From JASLPR01 sp964496475 (GTDB lineage: Bacteria > Chloroflexota > UBA11872 > VXNJ01), in the NCBI GenBank assembly GCA_964496475.1, contig CAZBZS010000010.1:1-60569 (forward strand): a stretch of 60,569 nt of DNA, in the 5' to 3' direction. Of this stretch, positions 1 to 7,900 are shown in pieces. The translations under genes were made by a program, and so were the position numbers. Under the pieces are notes generated by a model that was not told the origin of the DNA, did not search any database, and saw nothing but the letters and a program-made list of their open reading frames with translations. Positions within the stretch are counted from its first letter, which is position 1. Each line of letters begins with the position of its first letter.

Positions 1-36
1 ATGCCCACCGCGGCCCCCGGGATGGAGGGATACTAG
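1..36 (+). CDS. possible C-terminal end of GroEL (partial)
   Basis: The first 12 codons read M-P-T-A-A-P-G-M-E-G-Y-stop in frame 1. GroEL proteins often end in a short flexible tail rich in Pro, Ala, Gly and Met and finishing near an aromatic residue, and this fragment has that character. It is followed 34 bases later by a very strong intrinsic terminator, as expected at the end of an operon. Only the tail is present, so the assignment rests on tail composition alone and could be wrong. The upstream part lies outside the window. Confidence 0.3.
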   Translation: MPTAAPGMEGY

Positions 37-69
37 GCTCGTCCGTGCCACTCGCTTAATTAGAGCCGA

Positions 70-102
70 AAAAGGGCCCGGTGCGGCGCACCGGGCCCTT
101 TT
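70..102. terminator. strong intrinsic terminator, 15-bp perfect stem
   Basis: Bases 70-84 are perfectly complementary to 88-102 around a 3-base loop (85-87). The stem starts with four A and ends with four T, so it can act as a terminator in both directions. It closes the gene ending at base 36. Confidence 0.88.
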
Positions 103-573
103 CTTCTGGAAGTTACAGCGTCCCCTTCAGAGCCCGCTCATATCCGACCACGACTCCCCCTGACGACCGGATCTGGTCGTCTGGACCGCTTTCCACACGA
201 GAGCGCCCCACCCCAGGGCGCAGAGATTCTCGTCCACGATTTCAGACCCATCCCCACCACCTGCCTGATGGAGTCATCGATTTCGCCGGCTGAAATCCAG
301 AGCGGCGACGGGCCCGCGGAACGCACCGGCTGATATGCTGAATATGCACCGAGTGCCGAAACTAAACCAGGGGACCGGCAAGCGATTTGCGACGGTGCGC
401 AAACCGGTCTCCTACTGTACTGGTCCTAGCTCCGCCGGTCGGCTCCCCCCGGATCCCGCGCCTGCATCCCGGATTCCTCATGTCACGCGAGCTACCGCCC
501 GCGACACAACTCCACCGTGGTAACCAGCCTTTGCCAGTGACCGCGCCGCTGAAATCGCTAAAGAAATCCGCGC
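103..573. other. intergenic region without a recognisable gene
   Basis: About 470 bases between the terminator and the c-di-AMP receptor gene. Short open frames exist on both strands, but none has a family-like composition, a convincing ribosome binding site or a recognisable motif. No RNA gene was seen. Confidence 0.5.
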
Positions 574-876
574 CTAGATGCGGGCGAACCGCGCGATCGG
601 CAGCACGAACAGCATCGTCGACACCGGCAGGGCCTCAGGATCGCCGGTGCCATCGTCACGGGGAGCGCGATCGCGAATGATACTCACCACCTCATCCACC
701 TGCTCCGAGCGCACCCCGACCAGAAACGTGACGTTGCCTCTGCGCAGAAATCCTCCGGCCGTATTGATCCGCGTCACCCGGTAGTCGGACTCCAGCAATC
801 CGGCCTGCACATCGCCGGCGTGCTGGTTTTGCACGATGGCGAGCACTAATTTTTCAACGGCGATGGCGTCTTCCAC
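574..876 (-). CDS. DarA/YaaQ-family cyclic-di-AMP receptor (PII-like)
   Basis: A 100-residue protein of the DUF970 family (B. subtilis DarA, S. aureus PstA). These PII-like trimeric proteins bind c-di-AMP in the cytoplasm. The family pattern is clear: a K-L-V-L-A-I-V-Q strand near residue 9, an R-V-T-R-I-N-T stretch near residue 33, then T-A-G-G-F-L-R-R-G-N-V-T and a late V-D-E-V segment. The start is GTG at 876. It follows threonine synthase on the same strand after about 180 bases, probably as its own unit. The C-terminal part after residue 80 is less conserved. The family assignment is firm; the downstream partner in this organism is unknown. Confidence 0.85.
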   Translation of the reverse strand: MEDAIAVEKLVLAIVQNQHAGDVQAGLLESDYRVTRINTAGGFLRRGNVTFLVGVRSEQVDEVVSIIRDRAPRDDGTGDPEALPVSTMLFVLPIARFARI

Positions 877-1055
877 GGCACGTCCTCAAGTTCTCGGTTC
901 GGCATCACCGTAACACCCCCAATTTTGCGCGGTCAAGTGGGCGGAGAAGGGGCCCGTAGAAGGGGCCGCCGCCTGAGCTTGCGGCCACCGTTCTGGCGTG
1001 ATCCGGCGCCGGACCGTCACCGGCGAAAAGCTTCCCGAAACCCGCCAGGACCAGT

Positions 1056-2276
1056 TCAGGTCTGCGCCGCCAAAACCCCACCTGCTTCCAGAACCGGCAC
1101 TCCGGTCAGCTCCACACCGTCCACATACTTGAGCGCCGTGCCAGTGTTCAGAATCACTACACGTTCCTCCGGTCTCAGCCAGCCGGAGTCTCGCAGGTGA
1201 GGCAGCGCCGCCACCGCCGCCGCGCCCTCCGGGCAGACGAAGTGGCCTTCCGTCCTCGCTAGCTCCGACACCGCCGCCGCGATCTCCTCCTCCGACACCG
1301 CGATGGCCGCGCCTTCCGTCTCCCGCAAGATGCGCATCACCAGCCGGTCCGCGAACGGGCGCGGCACCCGCAGCCCCGCCGCGTGCGTGGTGGCGTCTTC
1401 GAAGAAATCGCACGAACCGGCCCCTGCCTCGAACGCCCGCACTACCGGCGCGCAGCCCTCCGCCTGCACGCACACCAGCCGCGGCCGCTCCGGGCCGATC
1501 CAGCCCAGCGCTTCCAGCTCGTTAAAAGCCTTCCACAGGCCGATCAGCCCCACCCCACCCCCCGTCGGATACAGAATCACCTCCGGCAGCTCGTATCCAA
1601 ACTGCTCCGCGATCTCCAGACCCATGGTCTTCTTGCCCTCCGCTCGGTAGGGCTCCTTCAGCGTCGAGACGTCGTACCAGCCGTTCTCGGCGCATGCGGC
1701 CGCAATCAGCGCCCCGGCGTCGGAAATCAGCCCGTTAACCAGGTAAAGCCGCGCTCCGTAGGCCAGGCACTCCGCCATGTTCACCCGGGGCGTGTCCGCC
1801 GGCATCGCGACATGCAGCGTCAGCCCCGCTCGGGCGCAGTAAGCCGACCACGCCCCACCCGCGTTTCCGGCCGTGGGCATCGCCAGCACCGTCTCTCCAA
1901 GCTCCCACGCCCGCGCCGCCCCCGTCGCCGCACCTCGGTCCTTGAACGTGCCCGTCGGATTCAGCCCCTCATCCTTTATCCAGATTTCGTCCAGACCCAG
2001 CGATTTCGCCAGCGCCGGCAGTCGGGTCGTCGGAGTGCCTCCCTCGCCCAGGTTGAGTTCAAAGCCCGGATCGCCCACCGGCAGAAGCTCGCGATAGCGC
2101 CAGAGCCCCGGCGGCCGCGCCGCCCAATCATCCTTCGACAGTCCCGCGGACGCCGCCTCCAGATCGTACCGAACCAGGTAAGACGCTCCGCACTCGTCGC
2201 ATACGTTGGCACGCCGATCAGCCGGCACCGTGTGACCGCACTCGCAGCACTGGAGCTCTGTCAGGTAACTCGCCAA
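1056..2276 (-). CDS. thrC: threonine synthase
   Basis: A 406-residue PLP enzyme that converts O-phosphohomoserine to threonine in the cytoplasm. An N-terminal zinc-ribbon-like segment has two CxxC pairs (C-C-E-C-G near residue 10 and C-D-E-C-G near residue 27), common in one class of threonine synthases. The PLP lysine lies in N-P-T-G-T-F-K-D-R near residue 110, and the phosphate-binding loop is P-T-G-G-G-V-G near 240. The length is normal for the class. It points away from the ccdA-like gene, with about 220 bases of shared upstream DNA. Some related fold-II enzymes (cysteate synthase, diaminopropionate ammonia-lyase) look similar, but the zinc ribbon and overall pattern favour ThrC. Confidence 0.88.
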   Translation of the reverse strand: MASYLTELQCCECGHTVPADRRANVCDECGASYLVRYDLEAASAGLSKDDWAARPPGLWRYRELLPVGDPGFELNLGEGGTPTTRLPALAKSLGLDEIWIKDEGLNPTGTFKDRGAATGAARAWELGETVLAMPTAGNAGGAWSAYCARAGLTLHVAMPADTPRVNMAECLAYGARLYLVNGLISDAGALIAAACAENGWYDVSTLKEPYRAEGKKTMGLEIAEQFGYELPEVILYPTGGGVGLIGLWKAFNELEALGWIGPERPRLVCVQAEGCAPVVRAFEAGAGSCDFFEDATTHAAGLRVPRPFADRLVMRILRETEGAAIAVSEEEIAAAVSELARTEGHFVCPEGAAAVAALPHLRDSGWLRPEERVVILNTGTALKYVDGVELTGVPVLEAGGVLAAQT

Positions 2277-2493
2277 AGCGGCCTTTCTGCGCGTAGCTTC
2301 CCGGGTCGGAGCGGACCTGCCGGCGAAATCTCTCCGCCGTCAAGCTGCGCGTAGGATAATTCAACCCGATCCATAGCATCCTGTCGTCAGGAGTGAATCT
2401 CCTCGACATACATGTGGCCGCGGGCTGCGGGATCATGTAGGCTGATTCCGCTAGCCACTTCAAGGCCATATCCAGAATCGAATTCCGAGACCG

Positions 2494-3369
2494 GTGGACG
2501 TAACAGCGATTCAGTCGGGCGCTGGCTCTCGTCGGCGCAGGGTGCTTTTCCACGCCGCCTTGTTCGTGCTCGGCTTCACCATCGTTTTCTCCTTCCTCGG
2601 CGCTTCCGTGGGACTGGTGGGATACGTCGTCCAGGACGCCCAGCGCTGGATAAATCTGGTTGCCGGTTCTCTGCTCGTTCTCTTCGGTCTGCACGTGACC
2701 GGGATTCTCAGAATCCTCACTTTCGGACTGTTGGCCATGGATCAGGAGGCGCCCCTAGCCGGCCTGCGCCGGCCCCTGACGGCGGGCCTGTACAAAGTTA
2801 CCTCTGTCCTGTATCAAGAGAAGCGCGTCGATTACCAGCCGAAGGGCCGCAGCCCGTTGTCATCCCTGGGCGTCGGCATGGCCTTCGCCGTCGGCTGGAC
2901 ACCCTGCGTCGGATTCATCCTCGGAGCCATCCTGACCGCCGCCCTCAACCAGAGCGACGCCACCGGGGCCATGTTCCTTCTCTTCGCCTACTCCCTGGGC
3001 CTGGGCATCCCCTTTATCCTAGCCGCCGCCTTCATCGACCGCGCCCAGAATGTGCTGCGCGCGCTGTCCCGCCATTCCGCCCTAGTGGGCGCGATCAGCG
3101 GTATTGCCCTCATGGTGTTCGGCCTCTTGATTGCCCTCGACTTCACCTCCCAGCTGAATCAATACCTGAGCAGCGTCCCGCTGGTGGATGACGGCTTTCT
3201 CCTCGAGGGCACCTCGACCGCGCTGGGACTGAGCTGGATCGCGCCCGCCTTTTTGGCCGGCATCTTGAGTTTCCTCTCCCCCTGTGTGCTGCCGATGGTG
3301 CCGATATATTTGGCCCATCTTGCCGGCACCGTCAGCGCCGAAGGCGCCGAGACCCCGCAGGCGGTCTGA
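2494..3369 (+). CDS. CcdA-like thiol-disulfide transporter with permuted helix order
   Basis: CcdA proteins move reducing equivalents from cytoplasmic thioredoxin across the membrane, using one conserved Cys in helix 1 and one in helix 4. Here the 291-residue protein begins directly at the helix-2 equivalent (residues 17-45, after an Arg-rich N-terminus). It continues through helices 3-6, with the second motif G-W-T-P-C at Cys138, and ends with the normal helix-1 sequence F-L-S-P-C-V-L-P (Cys264, near residues 250-273). No helix-1 equivalent is encoded upstream: the in-frame stop is at 2452. The RRRR N-terminus suggests N-in, so the moved helix would keep its native orientation. A fused tandem duplication later trimmed would give the same order. 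The start is GTG with a weak ribosome binding site. Confidence 0.8.
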   Translation: MDVTAIQSGAGSRRRRVLFHAALFVLGFTIVFSFLGASVGLVGYVVQDAQRWINLVAGSLLVLFGLHVTGILRILTFGLLAMDQEAPLAGLRRPLTAGLYKVTSVLYQEKRVDYQPKGRSPLSSLGVGMAFAVGWTPCVGFILGAILTAALNQSDATGAMFLLFAYSLGLGIPFILAAAFIDRAQNVLRALSRHSALVGAISGIALMVFGLLIALDFTSQLNQYLSSVPLVDDGFLLEGTSTALGLSWIAPAFLAGILSFLSPCVLPMVPIYLAHLAGTVSAEGAETPQAV

Positions 3370-3524
3370 GGGAATACCCCCATCGCGAGCCGCCCGCCCA
3401 CCGGGCCGAGCCCAACCGCTTAATGACGCCCGCCCGCGGCCTGTGGAAGAATAGCGGCGTTGACATCTGATCTCCGGCGGGTAGTGGACCAGGTTTTCAT
3501 ACGCCAACCGGGGTAGGCACGGGA

Positions 3525-4637
3525 GTGCGGCCATTGGAAGAGTCCCTGGACGACTTGCGCCGGCAAATTGACGCCGTGGACGACGAGATCGTCGAGGCCT
3601 TGCGACGCCGCATGGAGCTCAGCGCCCGCGTCGGCGCCGCCAAAGCCGACAACGGCGGCGATGTCTACGCCCCCTCCCGCGAGGCCCAGGTCATCGCCCG
3701 CGTACAAAAGGCCAGTGACGGCCGTATTCCTGAGGCCGCCCTGGCCGCCATCTACTCCCAGATTCTCGCCGCCAGTCGCGGATTGCAGAAGACGATCAGG
3801 GTCGCGTACCTCGGTCCCGAACATACTTTTTCCCATCAGGCCGCCCGGGATTTATTCCTGGACGGCGCTGGCTACCTGCCCACCCGCTCCATCACCGAGA
3901 TATTCGGTCTCACCGACGGTGGAGAAGCCGACTACGGCGTCGTGCCAATTGAGAATTCCACCGCCGGAACCGTCGGCGAGTCACTGGACGCCTTCGTCGA
4001 GACGAGCTCGCGAATAGTGGCCGAGACCACCCTGTCCATCACCCACAGCCTGCTCTCAAGACACGACCTGAGCGACATCAAGACCGTCTACTCACATCCG
4101 CAGGCGCTGGCCCAGTGTCAGGAATGGCTCACCCAGAACCTAGGCTGGGCCGACCGCGTCGAGGTCGGCAGCACCGCCGCCGCTGCCGGGCGCGCCGCTC
4201 GCGAGGAAGCCGCTGCTGCCATTGGCGTCGCCGCCGTCGCCGAAGATCACGGCCTCAACCTCGTGCGCGAAAATATCCAGGACTTCTCCGACAACGAGAC
4301 CCGCTTCCTGATCCTGGGCAAAACCGCCAATCCGGCCACCGGCCAAGACCGCACCGCAATCGTGTTCGCCGTCACCGACCGCGTCGGGTCCCTGCACGAC
4401 GCCCTGGGAACCCTGCGACAGCACGGCGTGAACCTCTCCAACCTGCAAACCCGCCCCGCCCGGAGGCGGGCCGACGCGAAGGCCGGCGACTACGTCTTTT
4501 TCGCCGAGATCGCCGGCCACGAGGACGACGAGGACATGGCGCTTGCCATTCAGAGTCTCCGCGGCCAGTGCACACTGGTCAAAGTGCTCGGCTCCTGGCC
4601 CGCGGCCGGAGCGCGGCTCTTGCGGCCGGAAAGCTAG
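3525..4637 (+). CDS. pheA: bifunctional chorismate mutase / prephenate dehydratase (P-protein)
   Basis: A 370-residue enzyme that turns chorismate into prephenate and then phenylpyruvate for phenylalanine synthesis. Residues 1-88 form an AroQ chorismate mutase helix bundle (L-R-R-Q-I-D-A-V-D-D near 10-19). Residues 91-275 are the prephenate dehydratase domain (Y-L-G-P-E-H-T-F-S near 95, P-I-E-N-S near 141, and the N-E-T-R-F segment near 256). The C-terminus is an ACT regulatory domain (residues 270-360) that normally binds phenylalanine for feedback inhibition. The start is GTG at 3525. It is a full-length gene, followed after 23 bases by a potassium-channel gene. Confidence 0.92.
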   Translation: MRPLEESLDDLRRQIDAVDDEIVEALRRRMELSARVGAAKADNGGDVYAPSREAQVIARVQKASDGRIPEAALAAIYSQILAASRGLQKTIRVAYLGPEHTFSHQAARDLFLDGAGYLPTRSITEIFGLTDGGEADYGVVPIENSTAGTVGESLDAFVETSSRIVAETTLSITHSLLSRHDLSDIKTVYSHPQALAQCQEWLTQNLGWADRVEVGSTAAAAGRAAREEAAAAIGVAAVAEDHGLNLVRENIQDFSDNETRFLILGKTANPATGQDRTAIVFAVTDRVGSLHDALGTLRQHGVNLSNLQTRPARRRADAKAGDYVFFAEIAGHEDDEDMALAIQSLRGQCTLVKVLGSWPAAGARLLRPES

Positions 4638-4660
4638 GCCACATTGACTGAGGTGCAAGT

Positions 4661-5209
4661 TTGAGCACCCAAGCAGGCCGCACGACCTCCCCGGCCAGGT
4701 ACTCCCGTCGACTGCTGGTATCAATTGCAGCGGTAGCGCTGCTGACGTTGCCCGGAGTCCTCAGGTATCACTACATCGAGGATTATTCTTACCTCGACTC
4801 CTTGTACATGGTGGTCATCACCTTCACCACTGTTGGATACGGGACGATCGGCCCCTTAAGCCCCGCCGGCACCGTATTGACTATCCTTATCGTGGTCTTT
4901 GGCATGGCGACCGGGTTGAATCTGCTCGCCATCGGGGCCGAATACATCATGGAAGGTCACCTTGCCGGAACCATCAAGAAGAGGAGAATCGAACGGGTGA
5001 TTTCCCGATTGAGCGGGCATTACGTGGTTTGCGGTTACCGGCGCATGGGACAGGGCGTCGTGAACGAACTGCTCGCCATTAAGCGGGGCGACGACGAGAT
5101 GACCGTGACGCCAGACAGCGATTGGCAGATCACCGCCAGGGACGACCTGGCGGTCGTCGGTCCGCCGGATCAGCTCACCGAAATCGCCGCTGGGGCTTCC
5201 GGCGATTAG
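4661..5209 (+). CDS. potassium channel protein with truncated RCK (TrkA) domain
   Basis: An integral membrane protein with two helices flanking a pore loop that carries the K+ selectivity filter T-V-G-Y-G near residue 58. After the second helix the RCK nucleotide-binding domain begins with H-Y-V-V-C-G-Y near residue 120. After about 20 residues it jumps to what looks like the end of an RCK-C domain (A-I-K-R-G-D-D near 139, then D-D-L-A-V-V-G-P). A normal protein of this type has some 330 residues; this one has 182. An in-frame internal deletion of roughly 150 residues is the simplest explanation. The start is TTG with a GAGGTG ribosome binding site. It may form a pore without normal ligand control. 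Confidence 0.78.
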   Translation: MSTQAGRTTSPARYSRRLLVSIAAVALLTLPGVLRYHYIEDYSYLDSLYMVVITFTTVGYGTIGPLSPAGTVLTILIVVFGMATGLNLLAIGAEYIMEGHLAGTIKKRRIERVISRLSGHYVVCGYRRMGQGVVNELLAIKRGDDEMTVTPDSDWQITARDDLAVVGPPDQLTEIAAGASGD

Positions 5210-5238
5210 GCCTGGCCGCCGCCACGAGGTAACGAGCT

Positions 5239-5556
5239 ATGTTCAGGATTCTCCTCCTCGCCAGTCTCGTCGTGGCTCTATTCTTCATCGTCAACTCCGC
5301 CTTCCGCCGCCGCTTGATGTGGTCCATTCGCGTGACGTTGGGCTTTTATGCCGTCATGACCGTGCTCCGCTTTGTCGTCGTCGGAATCTACAAAATATTT
5401 CAGCCGGGCCAGGATGAGGGCGAGCTATTCCTCGCCATTGCCGCCATCGGGTTGGTCTCCGCTGCCGTCTGGGTCGCCTTCCGTTACTACACCGACCGCT
5501 ACGTGCGAAGCTCGCGAAGCCCGCCGACCGCGGCAAGACGCGGGAAACGTCGGTGA
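5239..5556 (+). CDS. small membrane protein, function unknown
   Basis: A 105-residue protein with three likely membrane segments (about residues 2-20, 30-52 and 63-84) and a basic C-terminal tail ending in R-R-G-K-R-R. No family was recognised. It starts at ATG with GAGG about 9 bases upstream and lies 29 bases behind the potassium-channel gene, so the two may be co-transcribed. Its 3' end lies just before the ilvD remnant. Confidence 0.55.
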   Translation: MFRILLLASLVVALFFIVNSAFRRRLMWSIRVTLGFYAVMTVLRFVVVGIYKIFQPGQDEGELFLAIAAIGLVSAAVWVAFRYYTDRYVRSSRSPPTAARRGKRR

Positions 5557-5605
5557 CAGGTCCAATCCTTGCCGCTCGATAAATTCCGAGCCAACAATCG
5601 CGCCA

Positions 5606-6253
5606 ACTGGGACGATCGCGGACAGACTCGAGAACGTCCCGGCGGTGGACGGGCGCATTCTGCGCTCCATCGCCAAACCCCTCGCGCCCGAGGGCGGGCT
5701 GGCCGTCTTGCGTGGCTCCCTCGCTCCCGGCGGCGCCGTGGTCAAGCAGAGCGCCGTGGCCGATTCCATGCGCGTTCACACCGGCCCGGCCGTGGTCGTG
5801 GAATCCGAGGAGGATTGCCGGCGACTCCTCACGGACAAAGGCGTCGAAGCCGGCTCCGTGCTGGTGATACGAAACGAAGGACCCCGCGGCGGACCGGGCA
5901 TGCGAGAGCTCTCCATCCCGGCCGCCATGCTCGTTGGCATGGGCCTCAGCGAGTCCGTCGCCATGGTCACCGACGGCCGCTACAGCGGCGCCACCCGTGG
6001 CCCCTGTGTCGGCCATGTCGTGCCCGAAGCCGCCGAAGGCGGACCAATCGGGCTGGTTGAGAACGGCGACCTCATCGAGATCGACATCCCTCAACGCAAG
6101 CTCAATCTGGTTGTCGATGACGCCGTGCTCGCCGAGCGCCGCAAGACCTGGAAACCACTCGGCCCTAAGGTGCGCGGCGGATTCCTCGAGGTATACCGCC
6201 GCAACGTCTCCTCCGCCGACAAAGGCGCCGTCTTCGGCCCCATGGACGACTGA
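5606..6253 (+). pseudogene. remnant of a dihydroxy-acid dehydratase (IlvD/Edd family), 5' part lost
   Basis: About 215 residues match the C-terminal third of IlvD/Edd dehydratases: G-G-L-A-V-L-R-G, then L-A-P-G-G-A-V-V-K, N-E-G-P-R-G-G-P-G-M, T-D-G-R-Y-S-G-A-T-R-G and G-H-V-V-P-E-A. A complete enzyme has about 560 residues, and the missing N-terminal part carries the Cys ligands of the iron-sulfur cluster, so this piece cannot be catalytic. Homology begins abruptly near 5606, just behind the small membrane gene. The open frame runs upstream to 5372, but that part is not IlvD-like and overlaps the previous gene. The retained part has no frameshift, so the truncation may be recent. Confidence 0.8.
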
Positions 6254-6391
6254 CACTGGCCTCACCCCCAAATCGCATCCGCATTCGAGACCGTACGCTG
6301 GATTCGGCATAATGTCCCGAGCCAAGACGTAAGCGACGGATCTCAATCGGATCGAGACCGCGCCAGAATAGGCAGTTGGAGACTGCGCCGG

Positions 6392-6401
6392 NNNNNNNNN
6401 N
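6392..6401. other. assembly gap (10 N)
   Basis: Ten undetermined bases. The same short motif GCGCCGG borders the gap on both sides, which suggests either a small overlap that was not merged or a repeat that stopped assembly. True gap length is unknown. Confidence 0.95.
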
Positions 6402-6409
6402 GCGCCGGA

Positions 6410-7849
6410 ATGAACGGTCGGAGACCGCCAAACATCATCTTCATCAACACCGACCAGCAGCGTTACGACACCATCAACGCGCTCGGTTACCCCTACATGG
6501 TCACGCCCAATCTCGACCACCTCGTCACCGAAGGCGTCACTTTCACCAACTGCTTCGTCGGCGCTCCGGCCTGCGGACCTAACCGCGCCAGTCTCTTCAG
6601 CGGCTACTACCCCCACACCACCGGCATGGGCAAGAACGGCGACCTCTGGCAGCGGACCTGGGTGAGCCTGCTGGGCAAGGCCGGCTACTACACCGCCAAC
6701 GTCGGCAAGATGCACCTGACCCCGTTCGACGCCAAGGCGGGGTTCGACTACCGCTTCAACGTCGAGAACAAGCAGCGCTTCCGGCAGTGGGCGCTGCACG
6801 AGGACGAGTGGGACCGGGGCGTTATGGCCCACGGTCTGCGCAAGCCCGAGCGCAAGGATTACGAAAAGCGGGACGACTACGAGCAGGCTCTCGGCGCCTT
6901 CGAGTGGGAGCTACCCGACGAACTCCATTCCGACATGTTCCTGGGCGACGCCGCCGTCCGCTGGATCGAGTGCTATCAACTCGACCAACCGTTTTTCCTT
7001 GAGATCGGCTTTCCGGGCCCACACCCGCCCTACGACCCGATCGACCGCTGGCGCGAGGAGTACGAAGACAACGATCTGCCGTTGCTGGAGGTCACCGAAG
7101 CCGAACTGGAGGCGCAGCCGGATGCCCTGAAACGCATGCACGTCCACAACACCGAGGTCGCCCACGACTCCGTATTCCACATCCTGCGGCCGACCGAGGA
7201 GCAGCGGCTGCGGCAGCGGCGCTACTACATGGCCAATGTCTCCATGATCGACGAGAAGATCGGCCAGATCGTAGCGGCGCTACAGGAGCGGGGCTTTATG
7301 GAGAACGCGGTCCTGTTCTCCACCTCCGATCATGGCGACACCCTCACCGATCACGGGTCCAGCCAGAAGTGGACCATGTACGACATCGTGACCCGCGTCC
7401 CCACCATCGCCTGGTCGCCCGGGCGCTTCGCCGGCGGACGGACCGTGGAGGAGCAGTACCAGTGGATGGACCTCGGCCCCACCATTTTGGAACTGGCCGG
7501 AGTCGAGGTGCCGGAAACTTTCGAGGCGATCTCCATGCTGCCTGCCCTTAATGGTCATCGCGAAGCCGGGGGCCGGGAATACGTGTTCGCCGAGCACGAC
7601 CGCGAAGACGTCGTGGGGATGTATTCCGACTACCAGACGATGGTCCGGGGAAACGGGTGGAAACTGGTGCATTTCCTGGGCGAAGAGAACGGCCAGCTAT
7701 TCGACCTGGCCGCCGACCCGGACGAGGTGAACAACTTGTGGTTCAGTCCAAAGCACGCCGAAAAGAAGCAAGAACTTCTGAATGTGCTCCTGGAGTGGCG
7801 GATTCGCAGTACGCACATCGCAGGCCAGTGGGCGGCCGAATTCAGGTAA
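6410..7849 (+). CDS. type I sulfatase (formylglycine-dependent)
   Basis: A 479-residue alkaline-phosphatase-superfamily sulfatase. The N-terminal metal site includes the D-Q-Q segment near residue 15, and the formylglycine site is C-G-P-N-R at Cys55, matching the minimal CxPxR motif read by formylglycine-generating enzyme. Further on, T-S-D-H-G near residue 303 supplies metal ligands. There is no signal peptide, so the substrate would be a sulfate ester already inside the cell. It starts with ATG 8 bases after the assembly gap, so its upstream region is uncertain. It differs clearly from the three sulfatases that follow. The exact substrate (sulfated sugar, choline sulfate or another ester) cannot be told from sequence. 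Confidence 0.88.
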   Translation: MNGRRPPNIIFINTDQQRYDTINALGYPYMVTPNLDHLVTEGVTFTNCFVGAPACGPNRASLFSGYYPHTTGMGKNGDLWQRTWVSLLGKAGYYTANVGKMHLTPFDAKAGFDYRFNVENKQRFRQWALHEDEWDRGVMAHGLRKPERKDYEKRDDYEQALGAFEWELPDELHSDMFLGDAAVRWIECYQLDQPFFLEIGFPGPHPPYDPIDRWREEYEDNDLPLLEVTEAELEAQPDALKRMHVHNTEVAHDSVFHILRPTEEQRLRQRRYYMANVSMIDEKIGQIVAALQERGFMENAVLFSTSDHGDTLTDHGSSQKWTMYDIVTRVPTIAWSPGRFAGGRTVEEQYQWMDLGPTILELAGVEVPETFEAISMLPALNGHREAGGREYVFAEHDREDVVGMYSDYQTMVRGNGWKLVHFLGEENGQLFDLAADPDEVNNLWFSPKHAEKKQELLNVLLEWRIRSTHIAGQWAAEFR

Positions 7850-7900
7850 GTTGTAACTCAGGCATAGGGAGCCGGTCAGAATGAACGATTGGAGACCGCT

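Noticed and set aside
886..1473. 195-residue minus-strand ORF rich in Arg and Gly
   Set aside because: It overlaps threonine synthase in another frame and has the composition of a GC-rich shadow.
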